Below, one piece after another: positions 25,249-33,731 of a stretch of DNA of 53,767 nucleotides; position 1 is the stretch's first letter; every line of letters starts with the position of its first letter. The translations under genes and the position numbers were made by a program. This DNA is from Actinomycetales bacterium (GTDB lineage: Bacteria; Actinomycetota; Actinomycetes; Actinomycetales; Kineosporiaceae). The DNA lies in the NCBI GenBank assembly GCA_012719445.1, contig JAAYAH010000010.1, positions 1-53,767 of the forward strand, read 5' to 3'. The notes beneath the pieces were generated by a model. That model did not search any database and was not told the DNA's origin. It saw only the letters and a program-made list of their open reading frames with translations.

Positions 25249-26621
25249 GACGCCTCGCTCGTCAACGGTCGGGGTTCCGGGACGGCTCCGCCCAGTTCGG
25301 CGGCGAGCCGGTCGAGGATCTCCGGTCCGGCGCGACGCAGGCCGTCGTGGTGGTGGGTTCCGTCCTCGACCACGCGCACCGCGCCGGTGGCGGCCGCGGT
25401 GGTCCTGGACAGGGCGGGGTCGACGAACATGTCCTCGGTGTAGACGCAGGCCGCGACGGGGACCCGGTTGGCGCGCAGCCGGTCCCGGTCGTACAGCGGC
25501 TCGGTCCAGGACCGCTCGGCGAGCAGGTGCGCGGCCTCGGCCAGCGGCGCGAGGGCGGGATCCGCGGTGACCGTGTGCGGGTGCACCGTCTCGCCGGTCA
25601 GCGGCAGCCGCTCGACGCCGTCCGGCCCGGGGACCGGCTCGTCGCCGTACCCGAGCCGCTGCCGTACCCGGCGCGCCGACCACCCGGTGACCACGCCGCC
25701 CTCGGCGTAGCAGGCCTCGTGCACCAGGGCGTAGAGCGGGCGGGTCGCGTAGGAGACCGCGTCGGCGACGGTGGCGAGGAAGGTGTCCGAGAGCCGTTGC
25801 CCCGGCAGCGACCAGGCGTCCTCGGCGAGCAGGGCCAGCCGGTCCGGCCCGCCTGCCCCGCCGAGGAGGGCGCCGATCTCGGCCAGCCGCCGTGCCGTCA
25901 GCCGCTCGCCGGTCGGCAGGTGCTCCTCGGTCCGTTCCAGGTGCCGCGCCACCTCGGCGAGGACCACCCGGGCCTGCGGGTGGACGGCGTCCAGGTGCCG
26001 CACCCGGCGCTCGGTGGCAGCGGTGGTCGCGACGTAGACGTCGTCCGGGTGCACGCCGACCGGGGGGACACCGCCGGTGACCAGGGCGGCGTCCAGGCCC
26101 TCCGGCGCGAAGGACAGGTAGGTCCAGGTGCAGAACCCGCCGAAGGACTGCCCCAGCGCGGTCCACGGCCGGTCGCCGAGCAGGTGGCGGCGCAGGCACT
26201 CCGCGTCGGCGACGATCGCGTCGGCGCGGAACCGGGCGAGGTGCTCCGCCTGCCGGGACGGGCTGCCGAGCCGGGCGAGGGTGTGCCGGTCCATCGGCGT
26301 CGACCGGCCGGTCCCGCGCTGGTCGAGGAGCAGCACCCGGTAGCGCGCCAGCGCCCACTCCAGCCAGCCGGGGGCGTCCGCGCCGGGACGGGGTGCCCGT
26401 CCCCCGGGACCGCCCTGGAGGAACACCAGGTAGGGCTGCTCCGACCCGGCGTGGGTCGCGGCACGGACCTCGCGCGCGTACACCGTGATCGTGCCCCGGT
26501 CGGGGGCACCGTGGTCGAGCGGGACCTCGATCCGGTGATCCCCGGTGACGACGTGCCCGCTGGTACCCGGTTCGCCGAACACCCTGACCTCGGCCGGCTC
26601 GACGCCGGTCGGTGATCTCAC
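25245..26621 (-). CDS. Alpha/beta hydrolase, proline iminopeptidase-like, inside the nuo2 operon
   Basis: 458 residues. The oxyanion HGGP-type motif is LVFLQGGPGG (about 66-74), followed by LLLDQRGTGRS and the nucleophile elbow TALGQSFGGF (Ser159); the acid lies near YTEDMFVDP and the catalytic His in EDGTHHHDG near the C-terminus. This is the S33 peptidase-like family (prolyl aminopeptidase or tripeptidyl aminopeptidase type). No signal peptide. The start overlaps the nuoJ2 stop and the stop overlaps the nuoK2 start, both by GTGA, so it is translated together with the complex I subunits. A peptidase in this place is not a known part of complex I. Confidence 0.88.
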   Translation of the reverse strand: MRSPTGVEPAEVRVFGEPGTSGHVVTGDHRIEVPLDHGAPDRGTITVYAREVRAATHAGSEQPYLVFLQGGPGGRAPRPGADAPGWLEWALARYRVLLLDQRGTGRSTPMDRHTLARLGSPSRQAEHLARFRADAIVADAECLRRHLLGDRPWTALGQSFGGFCTWTYLSFAPEGLDAALVTGGVPPVGVHPDDVYVATTAATERRVRHLDAVHPQARVVLAEVARHLERTEEHLPTGERLTARRLAEIGALLGGAGGPDRLALLAEDAWSLPGQRLSDTFLATVADAVSYATRPLYALVHEACYAEGGVVTGWSARRVRQRLGYGDEPVPGPDGVERLPLTGETVHPHTVTADPALAPLAEAAHLLAERSWTEPLYDRDRLRANRVPVAACVYTEDMFVDPALSRTTAAATGAVRVVEDGTHHHDGLRRAGPEILDRLAAELGGAVPEPRPLTSEAS

Positions 26622-27127
26622 CGACCGTCACCCCCGCGGGCGACGGCGAGCGCGGCGACGAGGGCGGCGAGCAGCAGGACCGACAGCAGCTCGAACGGCA
26701 GCAGCCAGCCCCCGAAGACGGCCTCGCCGAGGGCCCTGGCGGACCCCCGGCCGTCGTCGATCTCGACGGTGGTGCCGCCGACCGCCACGAGCAGGGTCCC
26801 GGCGACCAGCCCGGTCACGGCGAGCCCGGCGACGGCCGCTGCGACCCGCTGCCCGCGACCGGCGTCCAGATCGTCCCGGCGCCCGATCGGTGCCCTGGTG
26901 AGCATGAGCGCGAACAGGACCAGGACGACGACGGCACCGACGTAGACGAGCAGCTGCACCAGCGCGACGACCTCGGCCCCGAGGACCAGGTAGACCCCGG
27001 CGAGGCTGCCGAGCATGACCACCAGCCAGAGCGCGGCATGCACGACCTGCCTGCTGGTCACCGCGGCCGCGCCCGCGGCAACGGCGAGCACGGCCAGCGC
27101 CGTGAAGACCATCTCCAGACCGCTCAC
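26618..27127 (-). CDS. nuoJ: NADH-quinone oxidoreductase subunit J, second copy
   Basis: 169 residues with five predicted helices; the conserved centre is [28 protein letters not shown]. The periplasmic loop holds [19 protein letters not shown]. NuoJ lies near the Q-site entrance and links the hydrophilic and membrane arms. The start overlaps nuoI2 (GTGA) and the stop overlaps the hydrolase gene. Confidence 0.92.
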   Translation of the reverse strand: MSGLEMVFTALAVLAVAAGAAAVTSRQVVHAALWLVVMLGSLAGVYLVLGAEVVALVQLLVYVGAVVVLVLFALMLTRAPIGRRDDLDAGRGQRVAAAVAGLAVTGLVAGTLLVAVGGTTVEIDDGRGSARALGEAVFGGWLLPFELLSVLLLAALVAALAVARGGDGR

Positions 27128-27867
27128 TCCGGCAGCTCCCGTCGCCCGGGCGTTCCGCCGGCGGCGTCGGCCTTGCCAGCCTCGGCCGCCCTGCCTGCAT
27201 CAGCCGCCTTACGTGACCCGGCCGCCCTCCCGGTCGTGGCCGCCCTGCCTGCCGTCGCCGTCGCCGTCCTCGCCGCCCGCGCGGCGGCCTTCGCGGCCTG
27301 GGCGATCTCCTTGGGCTCCGGGGCCGCCGGGTCGGGCGGCTGGGGAGGCAGGACCGTCGGCATCCACTGGCCGAGGCGCTCCTTCTCGTGGAGCAGGTCG
27401 TGGAGGTCGAACTCCGCGTACTCGAACTCCGGCGACCAGTGCAGCGCGTCGAAGGGGCACACCTCGACGCAGATCCCGCAGTACATGCACAGCGAGAAGT
27501 CGATGGCGAACCGGTCGAGGACGTTGCGCTGCCTCGCCCGCCCGCCCTCGGTCGTCGGGGGCAGCGTCTCCTTGTGCGCCTCGATGTAGATGCACCAGTC
27601 GGGGCACTCCCGCGCGCACAGCATGCACACCGTGCAGTTCTCCTGCACGAGTGCGATGACGCCGCGGCTGCGCGGGGGGAGCACCGGCCGCACGTCGGGG
27701 TACTCCGCCGTGTGCGCCGGTCGGAGCATGACCTTCGCCGTGGTCACCAGCCCGCGCAGCATCCCGCCGCCGAGGTTCCGACCTCCTGGGTCGTGCACCG
27801 GACCGTGACCGTGCCCGTCGTCGCGGCCTGGTGGGCCACCGGTTGACTGCACCCTCACGACTCGCAT
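27124..27867 (-). CDS. nuoI: NADH-quinone oxidoreductase subunit I, second copy, with Ala/Lys-rich tail
   Basis: 247 residues. Two [4Fe-4S] motifs: [12 protein letters not shown] (Cys78, 81, 84, 88) and [12 protein letters not shown] (Cys127, 130, 133, 137), as in NuoI. The N-terminal about 35 residues are Gly/His-rich. After residue about 175 a basic, Ala-rich tail of about 70 residues follows ([20 protein letters not shown] and so on), histone H1-like in composition and absent from ordinary NuoI. AGGAGAGG precedes the ATG. The gene opens the second half of nuo2 after the three-gene interruption; TAGGGT on the minus strand at 27946-27951 is a possible -10 box for it. Confidence 0.93.
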   Translation of the reverse strand: MRVVRVQSTGGPPGRDDGHGHGPVHDPGGRNLGGGMLRGLVTTAKVMLRPAHTAEYPDVRPVLPPRSRGVIALVQENCTVCMLCARECPDWCIYIEAHKETLPPTTEGGRARQRNVLDRFAIDFSLCMYCGICVEVCPFDALHWSPEFEYAEFDLHDLLHEKERLGQWMPTVLPPQPPDPAAPEPKEIAQAAKAAARAARTATATAGRAATTGRAAGSRKAADAGRAAEAGKADAAGGTPGRRELPE

Positions 27868-28098
27868 CCTCTCCTGCCGGGCCGGGCGCGGGGGCGCGAC
27901 CCCCCGCCGGAGGCCGAAACGGCCGGTGGTATCGGGCGGCGGACCACCCTATCCGGCGTCTGCCGCGGCACCGATGCTCCCTCGGGTCACCGGTCCTCGC
28001 CCGCCGAGACCCCACCTTCGGAGCCCCTGCTCCCGACGCCGGGCCGCTCCCGGTTCGCCAGGGGCGACGGAACCCGACCGAGCGGCGAGGATGGGCGG

Positions 28099-28992
28099 AT
28101 GAACGACACCAGCGGCACCACGGACCCGCTCGGTCCGCCCGACCCCGCCGGCCCGGACCGAGTGGTCGCCTGGTGCGTCGTCCCGTTCGACGGGCGGCGC
28201 CGCGGCCCGGACGAGCGCGCCGAGATGCTGGCCCGGCTCGGGTTCCGCCGGTTCGCCTACGACTGGCGGGCCGAGCACCTGCCGTCGCTCCCCGCCGAGC
28301 TCGCGGCGCTCGCCCGGGCGGGGATCGCGCTGCACGCGGTGTGGTTCCCACCCCGGCTCGACGCCGACGCCCGGTACCTGCTCGACGTCCTCGCCGACGC
28401 CGGCCTGGCACCGGAGCTGTGGACGACGACGATGTTCGACGGCCCGGAACGCCACGACCCGGCGACCCACGCCCGGCTGGTCGCCGAGCACGTGCGGACG
28501 CTGACCCCGCTGGTGGAGGCGGCGGAGACCCTCGGCGCCCGGGTCGGGCTGTACAACCACCTCGGCTGGTTCGGGGAGCCGGAGCACCAGCTCGAGATCC
28601 TCGACGCGCTCGGCAGCCCCCTGATCGGGATCGTCTACAACCAGCACCACGGTCACGCGCACGTCGACCGGTTCGCGGAGCTGCTCGACGCCGTCCTGCC
28701 GCACCTGCTCTGCGTGACCCTGAACGGGACGACGCGGGACGGCGACCGCACCGGCCGGAAGATCCTCCCGCTGGGGCACGGCGAGCTGGACCGGTCCCTG
28801 TTCGCAGCCCTCGACGCCTCCGGGTACCGCGGACCGCTCGCCCTGCTCGGGCACACCGACGACGACGCGGAGCAGCGGCTCGCCGAGAACCTCGACGGGC
28901 TGCGCTGGCTGCTGGACGGCGCGACCGCGGCCGATCCCGGGCGCGCCCCGGAGCCACGGGTCAGCCGGTGGCGGGCGGAGGGGCTGCTCTGA
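28099..28992 (+). CDS. Sugar phosphate isomerase/epimerase-like TIM-barrel protein
   Basis: 297 residues of the xylose isomerase-like (AP endonuclease 2) type. The repeat of strands and helices is visible, with LHAVWFPPRL, ARVGLYNHLGWFGEPEHQLE (metal-ligand region), IGIVYNQHHGHAH, CVTLNG and RGPLALLGHT. The substrate is not deducible. It is the only plus-strand gene within the nuo2 interval, and its last 32 bases overlap the end of the minus-strand GNAT gene. Confidence 0.8.
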   Translation: MNDTSGTTDPLGPPDPAGPDRVVAWCVVPFDGRRRGPDERAEMLARLGFRRFAYDWRAEHLPSLPAELAALARAGIALHAVWFPPRLDADARYLLDVLADAGLAPELWTTTMFDGPERHDPATHARLVAEHVRTLTPLVEAAETLGARVGLYNHLGWFGEPEHQLEILDALGSPLIGIVYNQHHGHAHVDRFAELLDAVLPHLLCVTLNGTTRDGDRTGRKILPLGHGELDRSLFAALDASGYRGPLALLGHTDDDAEQRLAENLDGLRWLLDGATAADPGRAPEPRVSRWRAEGLL

Positions 28993-29575
28993 CCCCGGCC
29001 GCGGGTGGTGCGGGTACGGCGGGCACGGCCTCGACCGCGGCGGTCGGCACGGCGGCGACCTCCTCGGGGTGCCCCGGCCCGGCGCCGGTGAGGTCCTTCG
29101 CCAGGTGCACGAGCCGATAGCCCCTGCCGCCCACCGGGGTGCGGTGCGTCTCCAGGTACCCGTGCCCGCGGTACAGGGTGAGGTTGCCCAGCGAGCGCTC
29201 TCCGGTGAAGAGCAGGATGCGTCGGGTCCCCGGCGGGACCACGCTCTCGACCGCGAGCAGCAGCCGGGTGCCGAGCCCCCTGCGCTGGAGGTCGGGCACG
29301 ACGACCAGCCGCCCGAGGTGTCCGACGTCGCCGTCGACGCGCACCCGGACCGAGGCGACGAGCCGCCCGGCCGCCCGGAGCCCGACGGCGAGGACGTCGC
29401 CGTCGGCGAGCTCCTCCCGCAGCTCGGCGAGGGTCTGCACGAGCGGGGGCAGGGCGAGGTCGTCGTGCGCGGCCGCCTCGGTGACGTAGGCGGCCCGCTG
29501 GAGGGTCAGCACCTCACCGGCGTCCGCCGGACCGAGCCGCACCAGGTCGAACCGGGTCTCCTCGGGAGCGATCAC
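28961..29575 (-). CDS. GNAT family N-acetyltransferase
   Basis: 204 residues. The acetyl-CoA-binding signature is LGRLVVVPDLQRRGLGTRLL (about 95-114), with LFTGERSLGNLTLYRGHGYLE after it. The C-terminal about 35 residues are Ala/Pro/Val-rich and overlap the convergent TIM-barrel gene by 32 bases. No substrate can be named. It lies 32 bases past the acyltransferase gene on the same strand and could be co-transcribed with it and with nuoABCH. Confidence 0.85.
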   Translation of the reverse strand: MIAPEETRFDLVRLGPADAGEVLTLQRAAYVTEAAAHDDLALPPLVQTLAELREELADGDVLAVGLRAAGRLVASVRVRVDGDVGHLGRLVVVPDLQRRGLGTRLLLAVESVVPPGTRRILLFTGERSLGNLTLYRGHGYLETHRTPVGGRGYRLVHLAKDLTGAGPGHPEEVAAVPTAAVEAVPAVPAPPAAGVRAAPPPATG

Positions 29576-29607
29576 GTCTCGACCCTAGGGCCCGTCGACC
29601 GCCGGGC

Positions 29608-31881
29608 TCAGTGCAGCCCCGCCCGGCCCTCGTCCAGGACCGGGTCCAGCGCCGCGGCGAGCACCGGCTGCAGGCCACGGGCCGCGGCGTCGGTGAGGTG
29701 GTTGCGGTCCCGGTAGAGCATCACCCCGTCCCGCACCGCGGGGCAGGGGTCCTTCGCCCGACCGGGGCACAGGTAGGGGGTGAGGTCGACCAGCCGCACG
29801 TCGGGGTAGGCGTCGGCGACCCGGGTGGCGACCGGGTCCTCCGCCAGCGCCGTCTTCCGGGAGGAGGCGCAGTGCTCCCAGTTCCCGACGGCTCCGGAGA
29901 CGCACACCGGGACGTCGACCTCCATGAACGGGGTGTCCCTGAGGTAGACGAGGGTCGCGCCGCTGGCGGCGAGCCGCTCGTGGACCAGGTCCCAGCCGGT
30001 GACGGCGCTGTCCACGCCGTAGCTCTCCGCGTACTGGCTGAGGCTGCCGATCACGATCAGGTCCGGTCGCTCGCGCTCGATCTCGTCGAGGGCCCAGGAC
30101 CGCCAGTCGTCGCACGCCGCGTAGGGCTGATTGGTCCACGGGTGCCTCGTCTTCATGATCATGGGCGGGCAGGCGGCCTTGCTGAGCACCCGGACCCGAT
30201 AGCCGCGTTCCTCGGCGGTGGTCCGCAGCGGGGTGAACCACTGCTCCGCGTGGGAGTCCCCGAACAGCACCACCCGCCGTCCCTGCGGCGCGTCCCCGAA
30301 CACGCACTCCTCGCTCCGGCGCTGGTCCGGCTGGAGCAGGCAGTCCACCGACTCCGGGCGGTTGACCCGCGCCGCACCCGGTCCCGGGGTCACCGGCCCC
30401 GACTCCCGGTGCGAGACGGGGCCGGTCATGGCGGCCTGCAGCACGGTCTGGGACGGCGCGGGGGCTGCTGCGGCGGCGATGCTCGTCGTCGCGAACCCGC
30501 GCAGTCCCATCCCACCGCCGACCGGGACGAGCATGGCGACGAGGCCGACGGCGAAGCTGAACCGCACCGAGGTCGCCACCCGCGGCGAGAACCGGATCGG
30601 CCCCTCCAACAGTCGCACGGTGAGCTCGGCCGGCACCGCCGACGCCGCGGCGAGAGCCGTCTTCACCGGCCAGGGCAGCGATCCGGCGACCCCCTCGGTG
30701 AGGACGATGACCGGCCAGTGCCACAGGTACCAGGCGTAGGACAGCCGGCCGAGGTGGCGCAGGACCGGGTGGGCGAGCAGGTCACCCACCCGCGGCACGC
30801 CGAGGCCCCGCGACAGCTGGTCCCCGGTCCGGTGGTCCCCGGTCCGGTCGCCGCGGCGCCGCCTGGCGTCGAGACCGGCGAGGATCACCAGGGCCGTGCC
30901 GACGGTCGGGACCAGGGCCGCGGTCCCCGGATAGGGCGTGTCGTCGTCGAAGACCACGGCGGAGACCAGCACGAGCGCGAGACCGACCCACCCGGCCAGG
31001 GCGAGCACCGGTCCGACGCCCCGCCTGGTGCTGGCCGCCCAGACCCGGGCGACCACGACGGCCACCAGCGCGCCGGTACCGAACTGCCAGGCCCGGCTCG
31101 GCGAGGACAGGTACGCCACCGGCTCCGCGGTGCGGGTCAGGTGCAGGCTCAGGGCCAGCGACCCCGCGGTGAGCAACAGGCAGGACCCCGCGACGATCGG
31201 CCCGACCCTGCGCCCGGTGCGCCGGGCCAGCCACGCCGCGAGCAGCACCATCGCCGGCCAGACGAGGTAGAACTGCTCCTCCACGGCCAGGGACCAGTAG
31301 TGCAGCAGCGGACTGTGCTCACGGGCCGAGGCCAGGTAGTCGACCTGACCGTCGACGAACCGCCAGTTGGCGACGTACAGCGCCGAGGAGACGACGTCCC
31401 GGGTGATGTCGAGCAGCCGCAGCGGCGGGAGCAGCAGGGCCGCGGCGAGACCGGTCACCACGAGGACGAGGCCTGCGGCGGGGAGGATCCGCCGGGCCCG
31501 GCGGGCGTAGAAGTCGCCGAGTCGCACCGTCCCGCTGCGCCGCACCTCGGCGAGCAGCAGCCCGGTGATCAGGAAGCCGGAGACGACGAAGAACACGTCC
31601 ACCCCGACGTACCCGCCGGTGACCAGGGGGATCCCGGAGTGGAAGGCCAGCACGGCCAGCACGGCCACGGCCCGCAGGCCCTCGACGTCCGCGCGGAACC
31701 GCGGTGGCCGGTCGGCCGATCGCTGCGAGGGGACGGACGACCGTTGCGACGGGGTGGACGACTGGTGCGAGGGGACGGACGACTGGTGCGACGGGGCGGA
31801 CGAGGGGTCACGGGACCCGCCGGGACCGGGAACCGGTGCGGCCGCAGCGGCCGGGACGGTCTCGTGGATCTCGGAGGTCAC
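29608..31881 (-). CDS. OafA/YrhL-type acyltransferase with C-terminal SGNH domain
   Basis: About 757 residues. N-terminal cytosolic region with four 7-residue repeats (SSAPSHQ-type), then the acyltransferase-3 membrane domain beginning RADVEGLRAVAVLAVLAFHS and containing VGVDVFFVVSGFLITG and HYWSLAVEEQFYLVWP. After about 10 helices comes a periplasmic SGNH domain with RRVVLFGDSHAEQW (nucleophile Ser) and a C-terminal DRNHLTDAAA block with the His. The family O-acetylates cell-surface glycans. The GTG at 31881 with AGAAGG upstream gives VTSEIHETVP and is preferred. It follows nuoH2 on the same strand by 115 bases. Confidence 0.9.
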   Translation of the reverse strand: MTSEIHETVPAAAAAPVPGPGGSRDPSSAPSHQSSVPSHQSSTPSQRSSVPSQRSADRPPRFRADVEGLRAVAVLAVLAFHSGIPLVTGGYVGVDVFFVVSGFLITGLLLAEVRRSGTVRLGDFYARRARRILPAAGLVLVVTGLAAALLLPPLRLLDITRDVVSSALYVANWRFVDGQVDYLASAREHSPLLHYWSLAVEEQFYLVWPAMVLLAAWLARRTGRRVGPIVAGSCLLLTAGSLALSLHLTRTAEPVAYLSSPSRAWQFGTGALVAVVVARVWAASTRRGVGPVLALAGWVGLALVLVSAVVFDDDTPYPGTAALVPTVGTALVILAGLDARRRRGDRTGDHRTGDQLSRGLGVPRVGDLLAHPVLRHLGRLSYAWYLWHWPVIVLTEGVAGSLPWPVKTALAAASAVPAELTVRLLEGPIRFSPRVATSVRFSFAVGLVAMLVPVGGGMGLRGFATTSIAAAAAPAPSQTVLQAAMTGPVSHRESGPVTPGPGAARVNRPESVDCLLQPDQRRSEECVFGDAPQGRRVVLFGDSHAEQWFTPLRTTAEERGYRVRVLSKAACPPMIMKTRHPWTNQPYAACDDWRSWALDEIERERPDLIVIGSLSQYAESYGVDSAVTGWDLVHERLAASGATLVYLRDTPFMEVDVPVCVSGAVGNWEHCASSRKTALAEDPVATRVADAYPDVRLVDLTPYLCPGRAKDPCPAVRDGVMLYRDRNHLTDAAARGLQPVLAAALDPVLDEGRAGLH
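31720..31803. repeat. 21-base repeats coding for SSxPSxx heptads
   Basis: Four in-frame heptads, SSAPSHQ, SSVPSHQ, SSTPSQR and SSVPSQR, in the N-terminus of the acyltransferase (about residues 27-54 from the GTG start). A variable, probably disordered segment. Confidence 0.7.
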
Positions 31882-31996
31882 GAACAACCCTTCTCCGGCG
31901 ACTGGCCCGCTCCGTCGGGCGACGAAGTCGTCGACCGTAGTGCCTGGGTGACCGGGTCGCAAGGTGGGGTGGTGGGGCGGCGCCCCCGCCGATCCC

Positions 31997-32968
31997 CTAC
32001 CGGAGGACCACGACCACCGAGGTGATCACGAGCTGGAGCAGCGCGACGGGGACGAGGACGACCCAGGCGAACCGCTGCAGCTGGTCCTCCCGCAGCCGGG
32101 GCCAGGACACCCGGATCCAGATGATCACGAACGCGAGCAGACCGATCTTGACAAGGGTCCACAGCGGCCCGAGCTGGTCGGAGAACGGCCCTCGCCACCC
32201 GCCGAGGAACAGCACCGAGGTCATGCCCGACAGCAGCACCATGCCCGCGTACTCCACGAACAGGAACAGCGCGAACCGCAGCCCGCCGTACTCGGTGTAC
32301 GGGCCGACGACGAGCTCCGTGTCCGCGATGGGCATGTCGAACGGCGAGCGCTGGATCTCGGCCAGCCCGGCCGCGAAGAAGACGAACGCCGCCGGGGCCT
32401 GCCAGAGCAGCCACCACGGCTGCCACGCGTCGACGATCGCGGTCAGCGACAGCGAGCCCGCGGCCATCGCGACGCTGCCCGCGGCCAGCACCACGGGTAC
32501 CTCGTAGGACAGCAGCTGCGCCGCCGAGCGCATGGCGCCGAGCAGGGAGTACTTGCTGGCGCTGGCCCAGCCGGCCATCAGGGTCCCGACGATCCCGACG
32601 GCCGAGGCGGCGAGCACGAACAGCAGGCTCGCCTCGGCGTCCGCGGCCACGATCGTGGCCGACAGCGGGATCACCGACATGGCGACCATGTACGGCACCA
32701 GGGAGACGGCGGGGGCGATCCGGTACACCCACCGGTCGGCCGCGGCCGGGATCACCTCCTCCTTCTGGACGAACTTCACCGCGTCCGCGACGAGCTGCGC
32801 CCAGCCGTGGTAGCCGCCGGCGTACATCGGGCCCATCCGGCCCTGCATGTGCGCCATCGCCTTGTGCTCGAGCTGGCCGACCACGAGCGGACTCACCAGG
32901 AAGACGACGATCACCGCGAGGACCCGGATCGTGACGGACCCGGCGGTGGTGTCCAGCAGCTCAGGCAT
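31997..32968 (-). CDS. nuoH: NADH-quinone oxidoreductase subunit H, second copy
   Basis: 323 residues. Landmarks: VGQLEHKAMAHMQGRMGPMY, then ADAVKFVQKEEVIPAAADRW (Q-site region with conserved acids), GWASASKYSLLGAMRSAAQ, SYEVP and AEIQRSPFDMPIADTELVVG with EYGG. All key acidic residues of the NuoH Q-chamber that I can recognise are present. The ATG at 32968 overlaps the nuoC2 stop by eight bases. Confidence 0.95.
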   Translation of the reverse strand: MPELLDTTAGSVTIRVLAVIVVFLVSPLVVGQLEHKAMAHMQGRMGPMYAGGYHGWAQLVADAVKFVQKEEVIPAAADRWVYRIAPAVSLVPYMVAMSVIPLSATIVAADAEASLLFVLAASAVGIVGTLMAGWASASKYSLLGAMRSAAQLLSYEVPVVLAAGSVAMAAGSLSLTAIVDAWQPWWLLWQAPAAFVFFAAGLAEIQRSPFDMPIADTELVVGPYTEYGGLRFALFLFVEYAGMVLLSGMTSVLFLGGWRGPFSDQLGPLWTLVKIGLLAFVIIWIRVSWPRLREDQLQRFAWVVLVPVALLQLVITSVVVVLR

Positions 32969-33731
32969 CGGTGTCCCGCCCCCCGGTGTCGTCCCCGTCC
33001 CGCACGCCGGACGACTCACCCGGTTCGACCGGCTCACCCGGGTCGACCGGGTCGGCGGAGGGCTGCGGTCTCGGCCCCCACGACGGGTCCGGCACCCCCG
33101 GCGGCTGGACCTTGCGGCGGGCCGGCGCGCCGTGCTGGTCGGACTCCCCCGGTTCCTTGGCCCCCGGCCACGGCTTGACCACCCGGGAGGCCAGCACGAA
33201 CGACTTGCGCAGCGGCGTCCCCTGGAACCCCTCGGGGAGCAGCAGCGGCCGCAGCCCGAGCCCGGCCGGGTCGATGAAGTCCCGGAACTCGAGCCCGAAC
33301 ATCTCGAACGTCTCCCGCTCGTGCCAGGCGGCCCCCGGCCACACGGCGGTGAGGCTGGGCAGCGAGCCCTCGGCGTCGGGCACCCGGGTGCGCAGCAGCA
33401 CCCGGCGGATCCGGCGGCCGCGGTCGGCCGGATCCATGACGTCGGAGTGCCCGTCGGGTGCGGGTGTCGCGGCCACGTGGAGGACGACCTCGAGCGCCGG
33501 TTCCTCGGCGTCGGGGAGGTCGACGGCGGACAGCCAGTCGAAGAAGTCCAGGTGCAGCACGTCGCGGACGTGGGTGGCCGCGAGCAGCCAGGAGCTCGCG
33601 GGGACGTCGAGGCAGGGCACGCCGTCGCCGTCGGTCGAGGCCACGACCTCGACGCCGAGTGCGGCCGACATGCCGCTCGCGATGGCCTCGGCGATGTCCG
33701 CCGGGCTGCCTGAGGTCCAGAGAACGGTCAC
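32961..33731 (-). CDS. nuoC: NADH-quinone oxidoreductase subunit C, second copy, with acidic/Pro-rich tail
   Basis: About 256 residues. The NuoC signature is present: [40 protein letters not shown]. It is not fused to NuoD. After about residue 195 a low-complexity tail follows (Pro, Gly, Asp and Glu-rich). The GTG at 33731 is chosen because it overlaps the nuoB2 stop by GTGA, the junction type used through this operon; upstream GTGs at 33743 and 33746 are alternatives. Confidence 0.88.
   Translation of the reverse strand: MTVLWTSGSPADIAEAIASGMSAALGVEVVASTDGDGVPCLDVPASSWLLAATHVRDVLHLDFFDWLSAVDLPDAEEPALEVVLHVAATPAPDGHSDVMDPADRGRRIRRVLLRTRVPDAEGSLPSLTAVWPGAAWHERETFEMFGLEFRDFIDPAGLGLRPLLLPEGFQGTPLRKSFVLASRVVKPWPGAKEPGESDQHGAPARRKVQPPGVPDPSWGPRPQPSADPVDPGEPVEPGESSGVRDGDDTGGRDTDA

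Noticed and set aside
27868-28098. Search for a lost nuo gene remnant at the break between nuoH2 and nuoI2
   Set aside because: No complex I motif is visible in any frame; only a possible -10 box.
32961-33731. nuoC2 as a fused nuoCD
   Set aside because: The protein ends after the NuoC domain and a low-complexity tail; none of the NuoD motifs is present.
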